A stretch of DNA of 58,805 bases. It comes from Planctomycetales bacterium. Its GTDB lineage: Bacteria; Planctomycetota; Planctomycetia; Pirellulales; Pirellulaceae. Every line of letters starts with the position of its first letter. The stretch's first letter is position 1. A model generated the notes under the pieces. It searched no databases. It saw nothing but the letters and a program-made list of their open reading frames with translations, and was not told where the DNA came from. Shown here piece after piece: positions 36,101 through 45,169 of this stretch. The stretch covers positions 1-58,805 of the forward strand of contig JAGQPF010000185.1 of the NCBI GenBank assembly GCA_020426845.1, in the 5' to 3' direction. The translations under genes and the position numbers were made by a program.

Positions 36101-38696
36101 TGGCTGCCCACTGCGCAATTCGCTGCACTGTCAGCTCGCGCTCTTGTGCGGTGAGATTGGTCAACGAGTTAATCGTGCGATTGCCGAACATGCCGGGCGA
36201 GTTGCGCCCGGTAATGCTGTTGAACGGGATGTCGAAGTCATCGGCCATCAGCAGCGCGAGGCAAAACAGGTGGCGTGCGAAAATTCGCTGGGGCGTGTTG
36301 GCGGGCGACAGGGGATCATCGTTGCGCAGATTGGACGTGACCGTCCCGTAGTCGGTGCCGACCCGCGCGGTGTCCGCGACGGGACCGCTCGGAGGCGGGT
36401 AGGCCAAGCCACCGCCGCCCACGAACTCGAGGTACTCGTCAACCACGAAGTTGCCATTGTCGTCCACGAGATTGCCGAACGGACGGTTGGCGTCCATCGG
36501 CTCGCCGCGCATCAACTCCGGCGCGACGATGATGTTGAGGTTGGTGTCGATATTCGCCGCGGGCACGCCGCCTGCGGCCAGCTTGGCGCGGAACAGGTCG
36601 GCAATGGTCACATAGGAGGCGTTGGGGTTGAGCTCGTTGCCGGGCCCCAACGTGGAATTCAATTGTCGGTTAATCGAGTCCAACAGCGCGAAGGACGTGG
36701 AGGCGGGGATCGGCACGTCGGCGCTAAGGGTGGTCACCGAAGCTTGTTGGGCGGGGTTGGTGATCTGAGACAAGATCCGCTTGGAGTGCATCCGCTCGTC
36801 GTGATCGTTGGCACGCAACAAGCCTTCCATGTCGGCGGCCGTGTAGACGCTGTCGTAGGCGTCGGGCGAGAGCATCCGTGCCTCATAGGGGTCGTTGACG
36901 GCGTCCTGAATATCCATCGGCGCGTCCTGCACGATTGGATGTCCCGCCACATCCACCGAGGTGCGGCGGCGGCCAAACAGGTCCGGCACCGAGTGGTACA
37001 ACGTGCCCGGCCGGTCGAAGCCGCCGTAGCTCAGGCCACGGTGATCAAAGTAGCTGAGCAAATCGTCCAAGGGGCTGCCGGGCTGCCCGTCGGCGCCATA
37101 ACGCCCGGTCAGCAGGCCCAGCCGGTTGGCGATGATGTTGTTGATGTCGATTTCGGCTGGTCCCAATCCGGAGCCGTAGCGATCATCAGTCAGCCCGAAT
37201 CGCGCCGGCGGCGCGATGCCGGCGACCACGTTCGCGGCCGGCAGCGGCGGGTCCAGCCCATCGACTGCGCCGAGATGAATGCGGTTGTCGAGATCGATGA
37301 TCAGCGACGCGAACAGCGTTTTGTACAAGCGTCCGTCAGGAGTCCGCTTCAGCGGGAACTGCGGATCGATCCAGATGCTGTCCGGAATGCCGTCATTTTT
37401 GTTGTCGACGTCGTAGCAAAACTGCTGGTTGCGGGCCGGGACCGCCGGCCGGGGCAGCGAGGAGGCCGGGGTGAAGCCGGCGCCCAACCCCGCCAGCGTG
37501 AAGCGGGGATTCGTCTTCGCAAACTCCGGGTGATCCTCGGCCAACGGCCGCATGATGATGCGACGCTTGAGTTGAATCAGGAAGTCGCGGTCGACAGCCG
37601 ACCCCCACAAGCCCAGGTGATTCAAGTCGGGGCGATCAAAGATTTCCCATTGCTGCCCAATCGTCAGGCTGTTGGCCTCAACGCCAAAGATGTTGGATCG
37701 CACCCAGTGAAACCAGTACCTCACCAGCTCGGGGCGGTGGAATGACGGCAGGATTTCGTCAGCCGCTGTTGCCACGGGCGGCAGCCAGCCGAGGAACATG
37801 TTTTGGAAATCCGCGACGTCCCAATCCTCATTGAGCCCGCCGCCCGTCCCGAAGCGGTTGCCGGAGTAGGCTGAATAATTCGGCATCAGCGCCAAATAAG
37901 CGGGTATCCCTCGGAGGTGCTCGACATCCGCGAAGCTGCCCGAGTGCGGGGCGCCGCCCCGAGCCGTGACGACTTTGCTGTCCAGCCAAACGTCCAACGG
38001 CCCATTGCCGACGTCGGACAAAGCTGTCGTCGCTCCCAGCGCAAAGCCCGCTCCCGTGCCGGAATACGGGCGGCGGTTGACGATGATTCGGTCGCCTTGC
38101 TGCGGATGGTACGAGTCGATGGTGGTTCCGATCTGCCGCACATAGCTGCCGAATCGTCCCGTGGGAGTGACCAGCAGCCGCAGTTGGTTGGACGCGTCGC
38201 GCCAGGAGTTGACCACGCGATACGAGCGATTCTTCGCTCGCCCGCTGATTACGGTCATCACACAGGATGACAGCTTGTTGTCATTAATGCCGACAGCGGA
38301 CAACGCCAATTGAATCTCGTAGAGCTCGCCGCCAGCTTGCTGCTGAATGCCCGAAACGGTTGATGACAGCGGATTGCCGCCGTGGATATCTTCCATCAGC
38401 GAATGGCCACGCAGCGCGGTGAGTCGCGTGGAGTCGCGAAGCAGCAGATAGCCCACCCGCCGCAGCTCGTCCTGCCAGTCGTCCTCGCGATCGGCCGACC
38501 GGGCCATCGTCTCGGCGCTGTTGCGGTAGATCGACGCCACCAGGGTGAACGTCAGACCCACCACCACGAACAGCGCCAGGAGGCTCAGAATCACCAGCAG
38601 CACGACGCCACGGCGATTGGCGCGCGTGTGTTGTTGGGACATGCCGGCGGTGCGGCTGGCGCCGCCCGAGGATCGTTGTTGTCTGCGAGCTGCCAT
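33108..38696 (-). CDS. Giant GspK/PilX-like pseudopilin-related protein
   Basis: A 1862-residue protein ending the secretion operon. After a basic leader (TRANRRG) comes VVLLVILSLLALFVVVGLTF, a prepilin-type hydrophobic helix with no Glu at position 5, as is normal for GspK, which caps the pseudopilus. Typical GspK is about 300 residues; here it is about six times longer, with a huge exported region rich in Asn, Pro and Asp. Short acidic loops resemble calcium-binding EF-hand loops: VDNKNDGIPDSIW and VDDNGNFVVDEY. ATG at 38696 (MAARRQQ) is preferred; one at 38642 (MSQQHTR) is also possible. Large proteins of this type appear in planctomycete pilin operons (recollection). Confidence 0.75.
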   Translation of the reverse strand: MAARRQQRSSGGASRTAGMSQQHTRANRRGVVLLVILSLLALFVVVGLTFTLVASIYRNSAETMARSADREDDWQDELRRVGYLLLRDSTRLTALRGHSLMEDIHGGNPLSSTVSGIQQQAGGELYEIQLALSAVGINDNKLSSCVMTVISGRAKNRSYRVVNSWRDASNQLRLLVTPTGRFGSYVRQIGTTIDSYHPQQGDRIIVNRRPYSGTGAGFALGATTALSDVGNGPLDVWLDSKVVTARGGAPHSGSFADVEHLRGIPAYLALMPNYSAYSGNRFGTGGGLNEDWDVADFQNMFLGWLPPVATAADEILPSFHRPELVRYWFHWVRSNIFGVEANSLTIGQQWEIFDRPDLNHLGLWGSAVDRDFLIQLKRRIIMRPLAEDHPEFAKTNPRFTLAGLGAGFTPASSLPRPAVPARNQQFCYDVDNKNDGIPDSIWIDPQFPLKRTPDGRLYKTLFASLIIDLDNRIHLGAVDGLDPPLPAANVVAGIAPPARFGLTDDRYGSGLGPAEIDINNIIANRLGLLTGRYGADGQPGSPLDDLLSYFDHRGLSYGGFDRPGTLYHSVPDLFGRRRTSVDVAGHPIVQDAPMDIQDAVNDPYEARMLSPDAYDSVYTAADMEGLLRANDHDERMHSKRILSQITNPAQQASVTTLSADVPIPASTSFALLDSINRQLNSTLGPGNELNPNASYVTIADLFRAKLAAGGVPAANIDTNLNIIVAPELMRGEPMDANRPFGNLVDDNGNFVVDEYLEFVGGGGLAYPPPSGPVADTARVGTDYGTVTSNLRNDDPLSPANTPQRIFARHLFCLALLMADDFDIPFNSITGRNSPGMFGNRTINSLTNLTAQERELTVQRIAQWAANVADFRDPDSSMTVFEYDANPWDGWNVDGNPATVEGAAAVGSVPADPNSQRRVTIGLEAPELRLTEASGLHDVKERDTDKDESGESTTSMPNPDTDDDQFRPPLGSLFFELMCVRAPGNRLPSIASGNHTGNFAAYNVETPSRELYEVSPINEFVLNVGKLSPARSDMAYPVWRIAITHHHNNGPTSSTYPRVYDREYSHESRLVNDYFVDAAQTNYGAEFSSVNGGTYFDGRYAALPGQRANEVPFERFVWLTPGLSPAASASQEIRTGTFSNLRGGNFRVPQGIGLLPGEYLVIGPRDNTPVGSVQPTPGDSTTEGPSPQQYVIAGNAFSATDLASNQTGPPGRPNARAAVGVVAERLRQQSLDPTDRTNTMIVPWTNTATQYAGLSITEPLADSAGLERLPQPNPGNDPGVVPPDAYMDLYGGATTAYPNGPGQSDVRTDAPFRSAAARASVDLLREYNMENLGTYENVRTAHLQRLADPLLPWNPLPPSSNFDPNLPVNPYVTVDWISVDCTVFNGEKSVSSSVNYSFETGQKGVSAGHPVMTSPWWPQTLGLQQTTAQAISGPGSAFMKHNLKHTLGFLNQFNIDVDNGIAYRRPADTSYGTIDPYQGYPIYPLGVTPPNVGEVFPWIKINNRPYASAYEMMQVPCVGPARLGQEFSVRTGLSGPTALQFMDRTNTNDHLRPYSHLFNFHLGSDVFEDTTVPTSKSLNLFRIFDFVHTPSRFVDTKKWLNPTGTDTAVAFTPFPLGLRPPYNRLLEFREPGKINLNTLYLTDATNTQSHAWRAIMNRFAEWRGAPNLGAMLISRQGFATTFVDQDMPYLPTRFANPFRSAMAARHMPPITSFGVSLMQSEVDASMFRRVPDASYPPATPEQTPLFHVGNPGNRDVNRHAAFAYEGIQRLDNLVTHRSNVYAMWVTVGYFEVEKNPLGVNPALNGVDSGHPDGYRLLRELGSDTGEIKRHRAFYIIDRSIPVGYQAGQNHNVDDAILLQRIIE

Positions 38697-38874
38697 GATG
38701 TTCGCTCCTGCCCCGCAGGGCATGCAAGACGCGCTAGTTGACGAGAGAGCAAGCTCGCTCGTCCAGGCCGACGCGGCAAAGTCTCCGCTAGGCCCAGCCA
38801 GTCTGTTCCGAATGACGAATGTCTGTGTGTTGCGAAAAGAAGCTAACGCTGAATTGATCTTGAGCTGCCGCGGG

Positions 38875-40149
38875 TTAGTTCCACATGTTGGAGACTTCGC
38901 GACGGATCGTCCGCTGATAGACGCCGATCGCCCCCTCGATGATCACCGCCTCAGTGGGAATCGAAAGGCTCGTCCATTCGGGCCGATTCCAATCGGCGCC
39001 GACCAACGTCACCTCTCGCGTGAACGGCCCTGCCCCTTGGATCTCGGAACGATGGCCGATTCGATACCAGCCAAACTGGTCCTGCTGCCGAGTGCCGTTG
39101 AGCTGAGCGCGCGAGGCCAGCATGATCCATTCGCCGACCTTGACCTGATTGAGGATGTCCTCCGAGGCGGCCGTCAGCTCGACATCTCCGCCCCCGATGC
39201 CGCCGGAGAAAAACGCCGTCACCACGGCCATCCGCTCCAGATTCAAGGCGACAGGGTCGGTAATGGTCAGGAAGGAAGGACGTCCCTTGACCACCACGAC
39301 CGACAAGGTGTCCAGATTGCCGGTGCCGGTCTGAGCGACCTGCGGCTCAATTCGAGGAACGATCGTGGCAAACCACGACAGGTGATGCTGGCCGTCTGTC
39401 AGCTTCGGGACCGTGACGTTGCCTGACGTGTCGAGCTCGTAAATCACCTCGCCCGGCAGCGTGTCGTCGGCAGGACGGCGAAAGTCGAGCGTATCGTGAT
39501 CGACAAGCATCCGCTCCGCCGCAAACTCTGTCATCGGGCCGCCGTTCACTCCGTTGCGGACGGTGACTCGCAACATTCGTGGGGGATTGGCGAACGAGGC
39601 GCCGAGTGCGGGAAACACACCGGGATTGGGGAAGCTGGCGGCAACTACCGTGTTGTCCGCGACGAACCGGGGATCGATGCAAAGGCAACTCGGCACATAG
39701 CTCGCTGGCACCGCCGAGTCGAAGGTCGGGTCAAGCGGAATCGCGATGTCGGAACTGCCGCCGCCACCCGGAACGGCCCGTCGCAGTGGATGCGACGCAT
39801 CGGGATGCGTCCAGTTGGTCTCATTGGGCCCCAGCAACACGCCGGCGGAGGCGCCGATCGGATCTGCGTCCACGCCGTAGATCAAGCCGCGCATCTCGAG
39901 CTCACGCAGCGCGTTCATGCCGACGATTGCCGACTGCTCCACATTGACGCCCTTGCGAACCTGGTTCGCGGCGAGCGGCAACAGCACGATCACGCCGAGC
40001 AACCCGATGCTCAGCACGCCGATGGAGAACAACACCTCCAGCAAGCTGACGCCGCGACGGTGTTGACGACCGCGACGGAGTTGACCGCGACGGAGTTGAC
40101 CGCGACGGAGCGGGCGGGCTTGGCGTTGGTGAGAGGGGATGGCGTTCAT
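38875..40149 (-). CDS. Pseudopilin, GspI/PilV-like, with repeat-expanded basic leader
   Basis: A 424-residue prepilin-type protein. RRG is followed by VSLLEVLFSIGVLSIGLLG, a class III signal with cleavage after Gly and Glu at +5, close to GspI/PilV. The leader contains LRRGQ-LRRGQ-LRRG built from a 15-bp tandem repeat (40068-40112), giving an unusually long, basic leader of about 30 residues. The remainder is a beta-rich exported domain. ATG at 40149 overlaps the previous gene's stop (TAATG); a frame open to 40284 exists but lies inside the upstream gene. Confidence 0.82.
   Translation of the reverse strand: MNAIPSHQRQARPLRRGQLRRGQLRRGRQHRRGVSLLEVLFSIGVLSIGLLGVIVLLPLAANQVRKGVNVEQSAIVGMNALRELEMRGLIYGVDADPIGASAGVLLGPNETNWTHPDASHPLRRAVPGGGGSSDIAIPLDPTFDSAVPASYVPSCLCIDPRFVADNTVVAASFPNPGVFPALGASFANPPRMLRVTVRNGVNGGPMTEFAAERMLVDHDTLDFRRPADDTLPGEVIYELDTSGNVTVPKLTDGQHHLSWFATIVPRIEPQVAQTGTGNLDTLSVVVVKGRPSFLTITDPVALNLERMAVVTAFFSGGIGGGDVELTAASEDILNQVKVGEWIMLASRAQLNGTRQQDQFGWYRIGHRSEIQGAGPFTREVTLVGADWNRPEWTSLSIPTEAVIIEGAIGVYQRTIRREVSNMWN
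40068..40112 (-). repeat. 15-bp tandem repeat in prepilin leader
   Basis: Three consecutive units of GACCGCGACGGAGTT (the third ending differently) on the plus strand, encoding LRRGQ repeats on the minus strand. In frame, identical units, hence probably slippage-prone. Confidence 0.9.
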
Positions 40150-41528
40150 TAGCGAGCGCCTCCATTTTGCGATTCGTTGGCGAACCGGCGCGACAACAAC
40201 AGCGATTGGGCGAATGAGCCGCCTGGCTGCCAGTCGTTCTGCGCCGACGTCACGTTGCCCGTGCGGGCATTGACCGAGACCCACAGGCTCGCCGAGGACA
40301 TGAGGTTTTCATTGATGTTCACCAGCTCGTTGGCGCCCGAGGCGCCGGCGATATACGGCATCTGTGAGGCGATGATCATCTTGTCGAGCGTGCCCACCAG
40401 AAAGTGAATCGTCCCCGCGGGCACTTCCGTCCCGCGGAACCAAGTGGTGGCCGTCGCCAGCCGGTCGTAGTGCTCGCGATTGCGAGTCACCGTCGACACA
40501 CTGCCATCGGGTGAGAACACAACCACCACCGTCGCGTGGCCGCTTTCGGTGGCCCGCAGGCCAAAGTCCGCGCCCGGCAACGGGTCGTAGGAGGACAAGA
40601 TGTCGGGCGTGCCGCTGTCCATCGGACTGGCCCAGGGCACCAAGTCCAGGAAACCGTCCTGGTTGTAGTCCTCGCCGGGGTCCAGCGTGCCGCTGCCATC
40701 GATGTCTTCGTGGACCCGTTGAATCCCCGAATTGCGGAGGTCGACGCAAGTGCCGTTCGGCAGACTGGTGGCCTGCCCGATCCGACGGGGCTGTCGAATG
40801 ACTTGATAGGACACTCGCATCGGCAATGAATTGAACCAGCTGCCATCGACCAGGTCGGCGCGGCCGGTGGCGTTGGCGCCAAGCGGCATCGGATACCCGG
40901 CGAGATCGAATACGACTTCCACAAACGTGGCCGGCGCGTTGAACTTGGCCAGATTGCCGGGCGCGGTGGGCGCCGGGGCAAGGCCCGTGATTGTGAACTC
41001 GGGGCCGCGATAGTTGAACTTGATGCGATCGCCCGGCTGAATCTCTCCGGACTCGGTGACGAACAACGAGTTCTCCGGTTTGTAGATCCAGCAGCGGCCG
41101 CGGTTCGACGGATCACCGTCCACCAAAGCGTGCGACTGCAGTACGCCGGCGGCTGGCTCGTTTTCGTAATCACCCGCGTAGGGCGGCAGCTCTTCGGCCA
41201 GATAAATCTCGGTCGCGTAGTTGTAGTTGACATCACCCTCCGCCAAGGTGATTGGCGACACCGTGCGGTCCCAACGCACCGGGTCGGCGCCTTGCAACCA
41301 GACGCCGACGCGCCGGCCGGTGGCCATTGCATGCGCCTTGGCCTGCGCAAACATCGAATTCAACAGCCGCGAGGCCTCCTTCGACTTGCGATTCTCCAGC
41401 GCCGGCCGAATCGACGCCGCGACCAGGGCCATCATCACCGTGATGATCAGCACCACAATCAGCAGCTCGGGCAACGTCATCGCGCGCCGGCGAGCGTGAG
41501 CAGCTTTCCCGGACGGAAGCCTGTTCAT
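40149..41528 (-). CDS. Pseudopilin, GspH-like, with Asp-rich calcium-type loop
   Basis: A 459-residue prepilin-type protein. RRRA is followed by MTLPELLIVVLIITVMMALVA: class III signal with Ala at -1 rather than Gly, and Glu at +5. The exported part has a GspH-like start (MFAQAKAHAMATGRRVGVWL) and at residues 275-295 DIDGSGTLDPGEDYNQDGFLD, two back-to-back Asp-rich loops of EF-hand/dockerin type. Calcium stabilises pseudopilins of type II secretion systems, so binding is plausible. Overlaps both neighbours by one nucleotide. Confidence 0.83.
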   Translation of the reverse strand: MNRLPSGKAAHARRRAMTLPELLIVVLIITVMMALVAASIRPALENRKSKEASRLLNSMFAQAKAHAMATGRRVGVWLQGADPVRWDRTVSPITLAEGDVNYNYATEIYLAEELPPYAGDYENEPAAGVLQSHALVDGDPSNRGRCWIYKPENSLFVTESGEIQPGDRIKFNYRGPEFTITGLAPAPTAPGNLAKFNAPATFVEVVFDLAGYPMPLGANATGRADLVDGSWFNSLPMRVSYQVIRQPRRIGQATSLPNGTCVDLRNSGIQRVHEDIDGSGTLDPGEDYNQDGFLDLVPWASPMDSGTPDILSSYDPLPGADFGLRATESGHATVVVVFSPDGSVSTVTRNREHYDRLATATTWFRGTEVPAGTIHFLVGTLDKMIIASQMPYIAGASGANELVNINENLMSSASLWVSVNARTGNVTSAQNDWQPGGSFAQSLLLSRRFANESQNGGAR

Positions 41529-42712
41529 TACTTGGCCTCCATGTAATGGTTGGTGATATTGTCGAGCGACTCGGGGCCGCGCGGGGTGCCGAGTTGGATC
41601 TTGATTGTGCCGCTGCTGCAGGAGATGGCGTAGTAGCGGTAGGGATCGTTGTGCGACAGCGGAGCGGCGACGGCCATGTCGGCGCTCGGCGTGGCGTGAG
41701 CGATCAAATCGTTGCCGGACGAATCGAGCACGGTGACGTCCACAGCGTAGATGCGATCCGGCCCTGCGCTATAGATCAGCGGCCGCAACGAGAAGGGGTC
41801 ATTGATTCGCGACAACTGCGGATCGGACGAAGTGCCGGCCGTGGGATCCGAAACGTCGGTCCAGCGAGGATCGACTCGCAGCGGATCGAACGGATCGGGC
41901 GACGGGGCCGGAATGATCACGCTCGGAGGCGGCGAACTGGTGCGTTCGTAGTGAGGCGCCGTCTGCTCAGTGACTGCGACCACCACGGGCCGCCCGGAGC
42001 AGTCGTTCGGCGGCGTCATCGGGTACCAAGCGTCCTCCGGATTGGAGATGTACCCCGCTGGCCAACGCAGGAAGTCAATCGGCTTCTTCCAGGCATCGAG
42101 CACCTCGGGCATGTTGTCATTGTCCAGGTCGCCAATCTCTTCCGGCTTGAGAGTATCCAGTCCGTTTTTGTCGCCATCGGACAAGCTCGACAGGATCAGA
42201 TAAAGACACTCGGAGCCTTGATTGGAGGCGGACCAGTTCGCGAAGTTCGGAATGCCGGACCCCGGCGCCGTCTCGCCGATCTGCCGTATCAGGCGCCGCC
42301 GGTAGGCGAGCCATTTGGCGGGCGGAGCCGCGAGCACCGTGACGCCGTCACGCAGGTCCGTGACTCGCTCGGGCAGCTCCATCCGTTGCAGCTCGCGAAC
42401 GGCGGCCAAACGCGCCATCGCGCGAAGCCGCGGATTGGGGCTCGGGCCGAGAATGGGGCCGACGGCGATCCGGCGGGTCGAGTAGCGGTTCCAATGCTGC
42501 ATCACCAGCAGGTCCACTTTCTCGATGATGGCGCGCGTGCGGTCGGCCTTGGCCGACTCGTTGGCGCCCCACAGCGCGAATAGCGACATGCTGGCAAGGG
42601 TCACCAACATCGCGATGACGACCAGCATCTCCACCAGCGTGAAGGCGCGGCGGCGACGACCATTGCGGGTGGCCCGTGCCGACGAGCCGCGATTGTCTGC
42701 GAGACGGGCCAT
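41528..42712 (-). CDS. Pseudopilin (GspG/GspJ-like)
   Basis: A 394-residue prepilin-type protein: RRRRA then FTLVEMLVVIAMLVTLASM, Ala at -1 and Glu at +5. The exported domain carries SDGDKNGLDTLKPEEIGDLDNDNMP (near residues 175-200, in part), another Asp/Asn-rich loop pair that resembles calcium ligands. Placement among GspG-, H-, I- and K-like genes suggests a minor pseudopilin. The precise orthology among G/H/I/J types cannot be settled without alignment. Starts 3 nt after the upstream pilin stop. Confidence 0.8.
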   Translation of the reverse strand: MARLADNRGSSARATRNGRRRRAFTLVEMLVVIAMLVTLASMSLFALWGANESAKADRTRAIIEKVDLLVMQHWNRYSTRRIAVGPILGPSPNPRLRAMARLAAVRELQRMELPERVTDLRDGVTVLAAPPAKWLAYRRRLIRQIGETAPGSGIPNFANWSASNQGSECLYLILSSLSDGDKNGLDTLKPEEIGDLDNDNMPEVLDAWKKPIDFLRWPAGYISNPEDAWYPMTPPNDCSGRPVVVAVTEQTAPHYERTSSPPPSVIIPAPSPDPFDPLRVDPRWTDVSDPTAGTSSDPQLSRINDPFSLRPLIYSAGPDRIYAVDVTVLDSSGNDLIAHATPSADMAVAAPLSHNDPYRYYAISCSSGTIKIQLGTPRGPESLDNITNHYMEAK

Positions 42713-42715
42713 GGC

Positions 42716-43657
42716 TCAGTTCCGTTCGAAGTCTTGCAGCCGGCGGCTGGAAAAGTTGGTGAAGTTGTCCAAGTGGTTCTCGAAGAAATTGGGCGGCGCG
42801 GCGAGATTGGTGTGCCAGCCGGCCTTGGGATAGCACGCCGGCACCATATAGCCGGTGGGGTCGACGCCCGCGCCGGTGGAGTACATCTCGTCGCGGCCCG
42901 TGGCGATGATCTGGCAACCGCTGGGAGCGGGATTGGCCCAGTCATACTGGCCGCCCTGCAGCACATAGGGAGTCACCTGATCGAGGCCGCCGGTGCCGAG
43001 CAGCGTCGCGTCAAACATGGCCATGCCGTAGGTGCGGGAGTCGAAGTACAAAAACGGCTTGTCGACTTTTTCCGGGAGGTAGTGCCTCATCGTGACGGCG
43101 ATGCCAAGTCCCGGAATGGTGCCGGCGGGAATGGTCGGACGCGCGTCGACCAGCCGGCCCTCTTTGAATTTGAAGGCGTCGTTGTTCAGCGAGTTAGCGC
43201 TGAGCGGCCCGCCGGGGCCGGTGAACGGGTTGGTGGCGCTCTCGCTCATGCCCGACAGCCAGAACCAAATCGCGGTGTCGTTGTCGAGATAGCGGTTGTT
43301 GTTGACGGCGTTGGAGGCGAGGTATTGAACAATCCCTCGTTCGTTCGCGGTCATCTTGGGCCAGGTCTTGCGGAGGAAGCGATACGCCACGCTCTGGTCC
43401 CAGGGGACGCCGGCCTTGATGTCCGAGAAGTCCGGCGGGATCGATCCCCAACGCTCCTCGAAGGCCTTGACGGCTCGGTCCATCTGGCTGATCTCGTTCA
43501 TCACCGTTGCCGCCCACATCCGGTAGCGGGCGACGGAGATGGCCGGCACCAACAGCGCGACGAGCAAGACGATGATGGCGATCACCACCAGCAATTCGAC
43601 CAGCGTGAAGCCGCGGCGTGCGGCTCGCTGCGAGGATGAGTGAGAACAGCTGGACAT
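42716..43657 (-). CDS. Pseudopilin (GspG-like)
   Basis: A 313-residue prepilin-type protein with AARRG before FTLVELLVVIAIIVLLVALLV: canonical prepilin peptidase site (Gly at -1, Phe at +1, Glu at +5). The exported part begins with an amphipathic helix (MNEISQMDRAVKAFEERWG) like GspG. It is the first pilin gene after GspF and could encode the major pseudopilin, though it is longer than typical GspG (about 140 residues). Confidence 0.85.
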   Translation of the reverse strand: MSSCSHSSSQRAARRGFTLVELLVVIAIIVLLVALLVPAISVARYRMWAATVMNEISQMDRAVKAFEERWGSIPPDFSDIKAGVPWDQSVAYRFLRKTWPKMTANERGIVQYLASNAVNNNRYLDNDTAIWFWLSGMSESATNPFTGPGGPLSANSLNNDAFKFKEGRLVDARPTIPAGTIPGLGIAVTMRHYLPEKVDKPFLYFDSRTYGMAMFDATLLGTGGLDQVTPYVLQGGQYDWANPAPSGCQIIATGRDEMYSTGAGVDPTGYMVPACYPKAGWHTNLAAPPNFFENHLDNFTNFSSRRLQDFERN

Positions 43658-43774
43658 GGTTGCTTCCTCCGCGCCATGGCGCCAGGCTCGCGTCGCTCGG
43701 CTGGCCTTCAGCCGCGATGACGTGCGCGAGCGGGGTTGTGAGTGAATCGAGCGTTCGGCAGACAGCCGCGTTGT

Positions 43775-45169
43775 TTACGAAAGGTTGGTGATCAGGCTGA
43801 CCAGCGGCATGAACAGCGAGATCACGATGAAGCCGACGGCGCCGCCGAGGAACACGATCAGCAGCGGCTCCATCAACGCCATCAGGCCATCGGTGAGCGT
43901 CTTCACGTCCTCGTCGTAGGTGTCCGCGACTTTGTACAACATGGTGTCCAATTCGCCGGTCTCCTCGCCGACCTCGACCATGTTCACCACCAGGTCGTCG
44001 ACGACGCGGGACTTCATGCGAGTCAGATAGAACAGCGAGCCGACCACGGCGCCGGCGCCGGCGAACGGCAGGCCGATGGACAGCATGTTGGGCAACAGCA
44101 AAATCACCAGACCCGGCCCGGCCCCGACCATGATCCAGAAGAACAACGCCACCGGGTGGAAGCCGGGGCGCGAGTGCTTCTCCATCGGGCGGGCGATCGG
44201 GTCGCCCTCGCGAATCGCCTCGCCCACTTTGCCGTACAGCTTTTCGAACACCGCGCTGCCGGCTGTCTCGCGGGTGATCGTCAGCGCCTCGAGAATCGGC
44301 ACGCCGGAGGCCACCAGCGTTCCCAGCGTTCGCGTGGTGCGGGCCATGGTGTTCTTTTCCACCAGGCCGCCGAGGATCGGTATTTTTAGGACAAACATGT
44401 CCCAGCCCATTCGCCCGGCTTTGAATTTTCGCACTAGCTTGATGAACAGGAACAACCCGAGCGGCGCGATCAGCAACATGTACCAGTAGTGGTATAGGTA
44501 GTTGGAGATGTTGATCAGCAGCTCGGTCGCCGCCGGCAGCTTGAGCCCGAACTCCTTGAACATCTTTTCGAAGACCGGCACGATCTTGATCATGATGAAC
44601 GTCAGAATGCCGACCGCCACCATGATGACCACGACCGGGTAGATCATCGCGCCCTTGACCTTCTTCTTCAGCGATTGGGCTCGCTCCATGAAGTCGGCCA
44701 GACGCTGAAGAATGATTTCCAAGGCGCCGCCCGCCTCGCCGGCCTTGATCATGTTCACGTACAAGCGGTTGAACACTTTGGGGCTCTTGGCCATCGCCTC
44801 CGAGAGCGTGGCGCCGGTCTCGATCTCGTCGCAAACGTCCATCAGGGCGTTCTTCAAGCGGCCCGGCTTTTGGTTGTTCTCCAAAATCTTGAGGCTGCGG
44901 AGAATCGGCAGGCCCGCGTCCTGCAGAATCGACAGCTGGCGAGTGAAGGTCGTCAGATGCTTGGTGCTGGCGCCGCCCAACGCAAAGCCGCGACGCTTGC
45001 GGCTGCCCGAGGCGGCTTGGCCGGCCGCCTGCTTCTTCACCGAGATCTTGGTGACGTAAAAGCCCATCGAGCGGATGGTGCTAGTCGCCTCCTCCTCGGT
45101 CGCGGCATCGATGACGTCCTCGATCTCCTGACCGGTGGAGTCCATCGCTTTGAATTGATAGGTCGGCAT
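43775..45169 (-). CDS. gspF: Type II secretion/type IV pilus inner-membrane platform protein GspF/PilC
   Basis: A 464-residue inner-membrane protein that connects the assembly ATPase to the pseudopilus. MPTYQFKAMDSTGQEIEDVIDA is the N-terminal family signature. Two repeated T2SSF domains follow: FTRQLSILQDAGLPILRSL... with GATLSEAMAKSPKVFNRLY, and RTTRTLGTLVASGVPILEAL... with GDPIARPMEKHSRPGFHPVA. Three main transmembrane segments, including a C-terminal one (LLIVFLGGAVGFIVISLFMPL). ATG at 45169 gives the canonical start. Confidence 0.94.
   Translation of the reverse strand: MPTYQFKAMDSTGQEIEDVIDAATEEEATSTIRSMGFYVTKISVKKQAAGQAASGSRKRRGFALGGASTKHLTTFTRQLSILQDAGLPILRSLKILENNQKPGRLKNALMDVCDEIETGATLSEAMAKSPKVFNRLYVNMIKAGEAGGALEIILQRLADFMERAQSLKKKVKGAMIYPVVVIMVAVGILTFIMIKIVPVFEKMFKEFGLKLPAATELLINISNYLYHYWYMLLIAPLGLFLFIKLVRKFKAGRMGWDMFVLKIPILGGLVEKNTMARTTRTLGTLVASGVPILEALTITRETAGSAVFEKLYGKVGEAIREGDPIARPMEKHSRPGFHPVALFFWIMVGAGPGLVILLLPNMLSIGLPFAGAGAVVGSLFYLTRMKSRVVDDLVVNMVEVGEETGELDTMLYKVADTYDEDVKTLTDGLMALMEPLLIVFLGGAVGFIVISLFMPLVSLITNLS

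Noticed and set aside
34443..37745. An 1100-codon open frame on the plus strand, antisense to the GspK-like gene
   Set aside because: Composition is Arg/Val/Gly-heavy without domain signals, and the minus-strand protein has a prepilin signal and operon fit. Long antisense frames are expected in GC-rich DNA.
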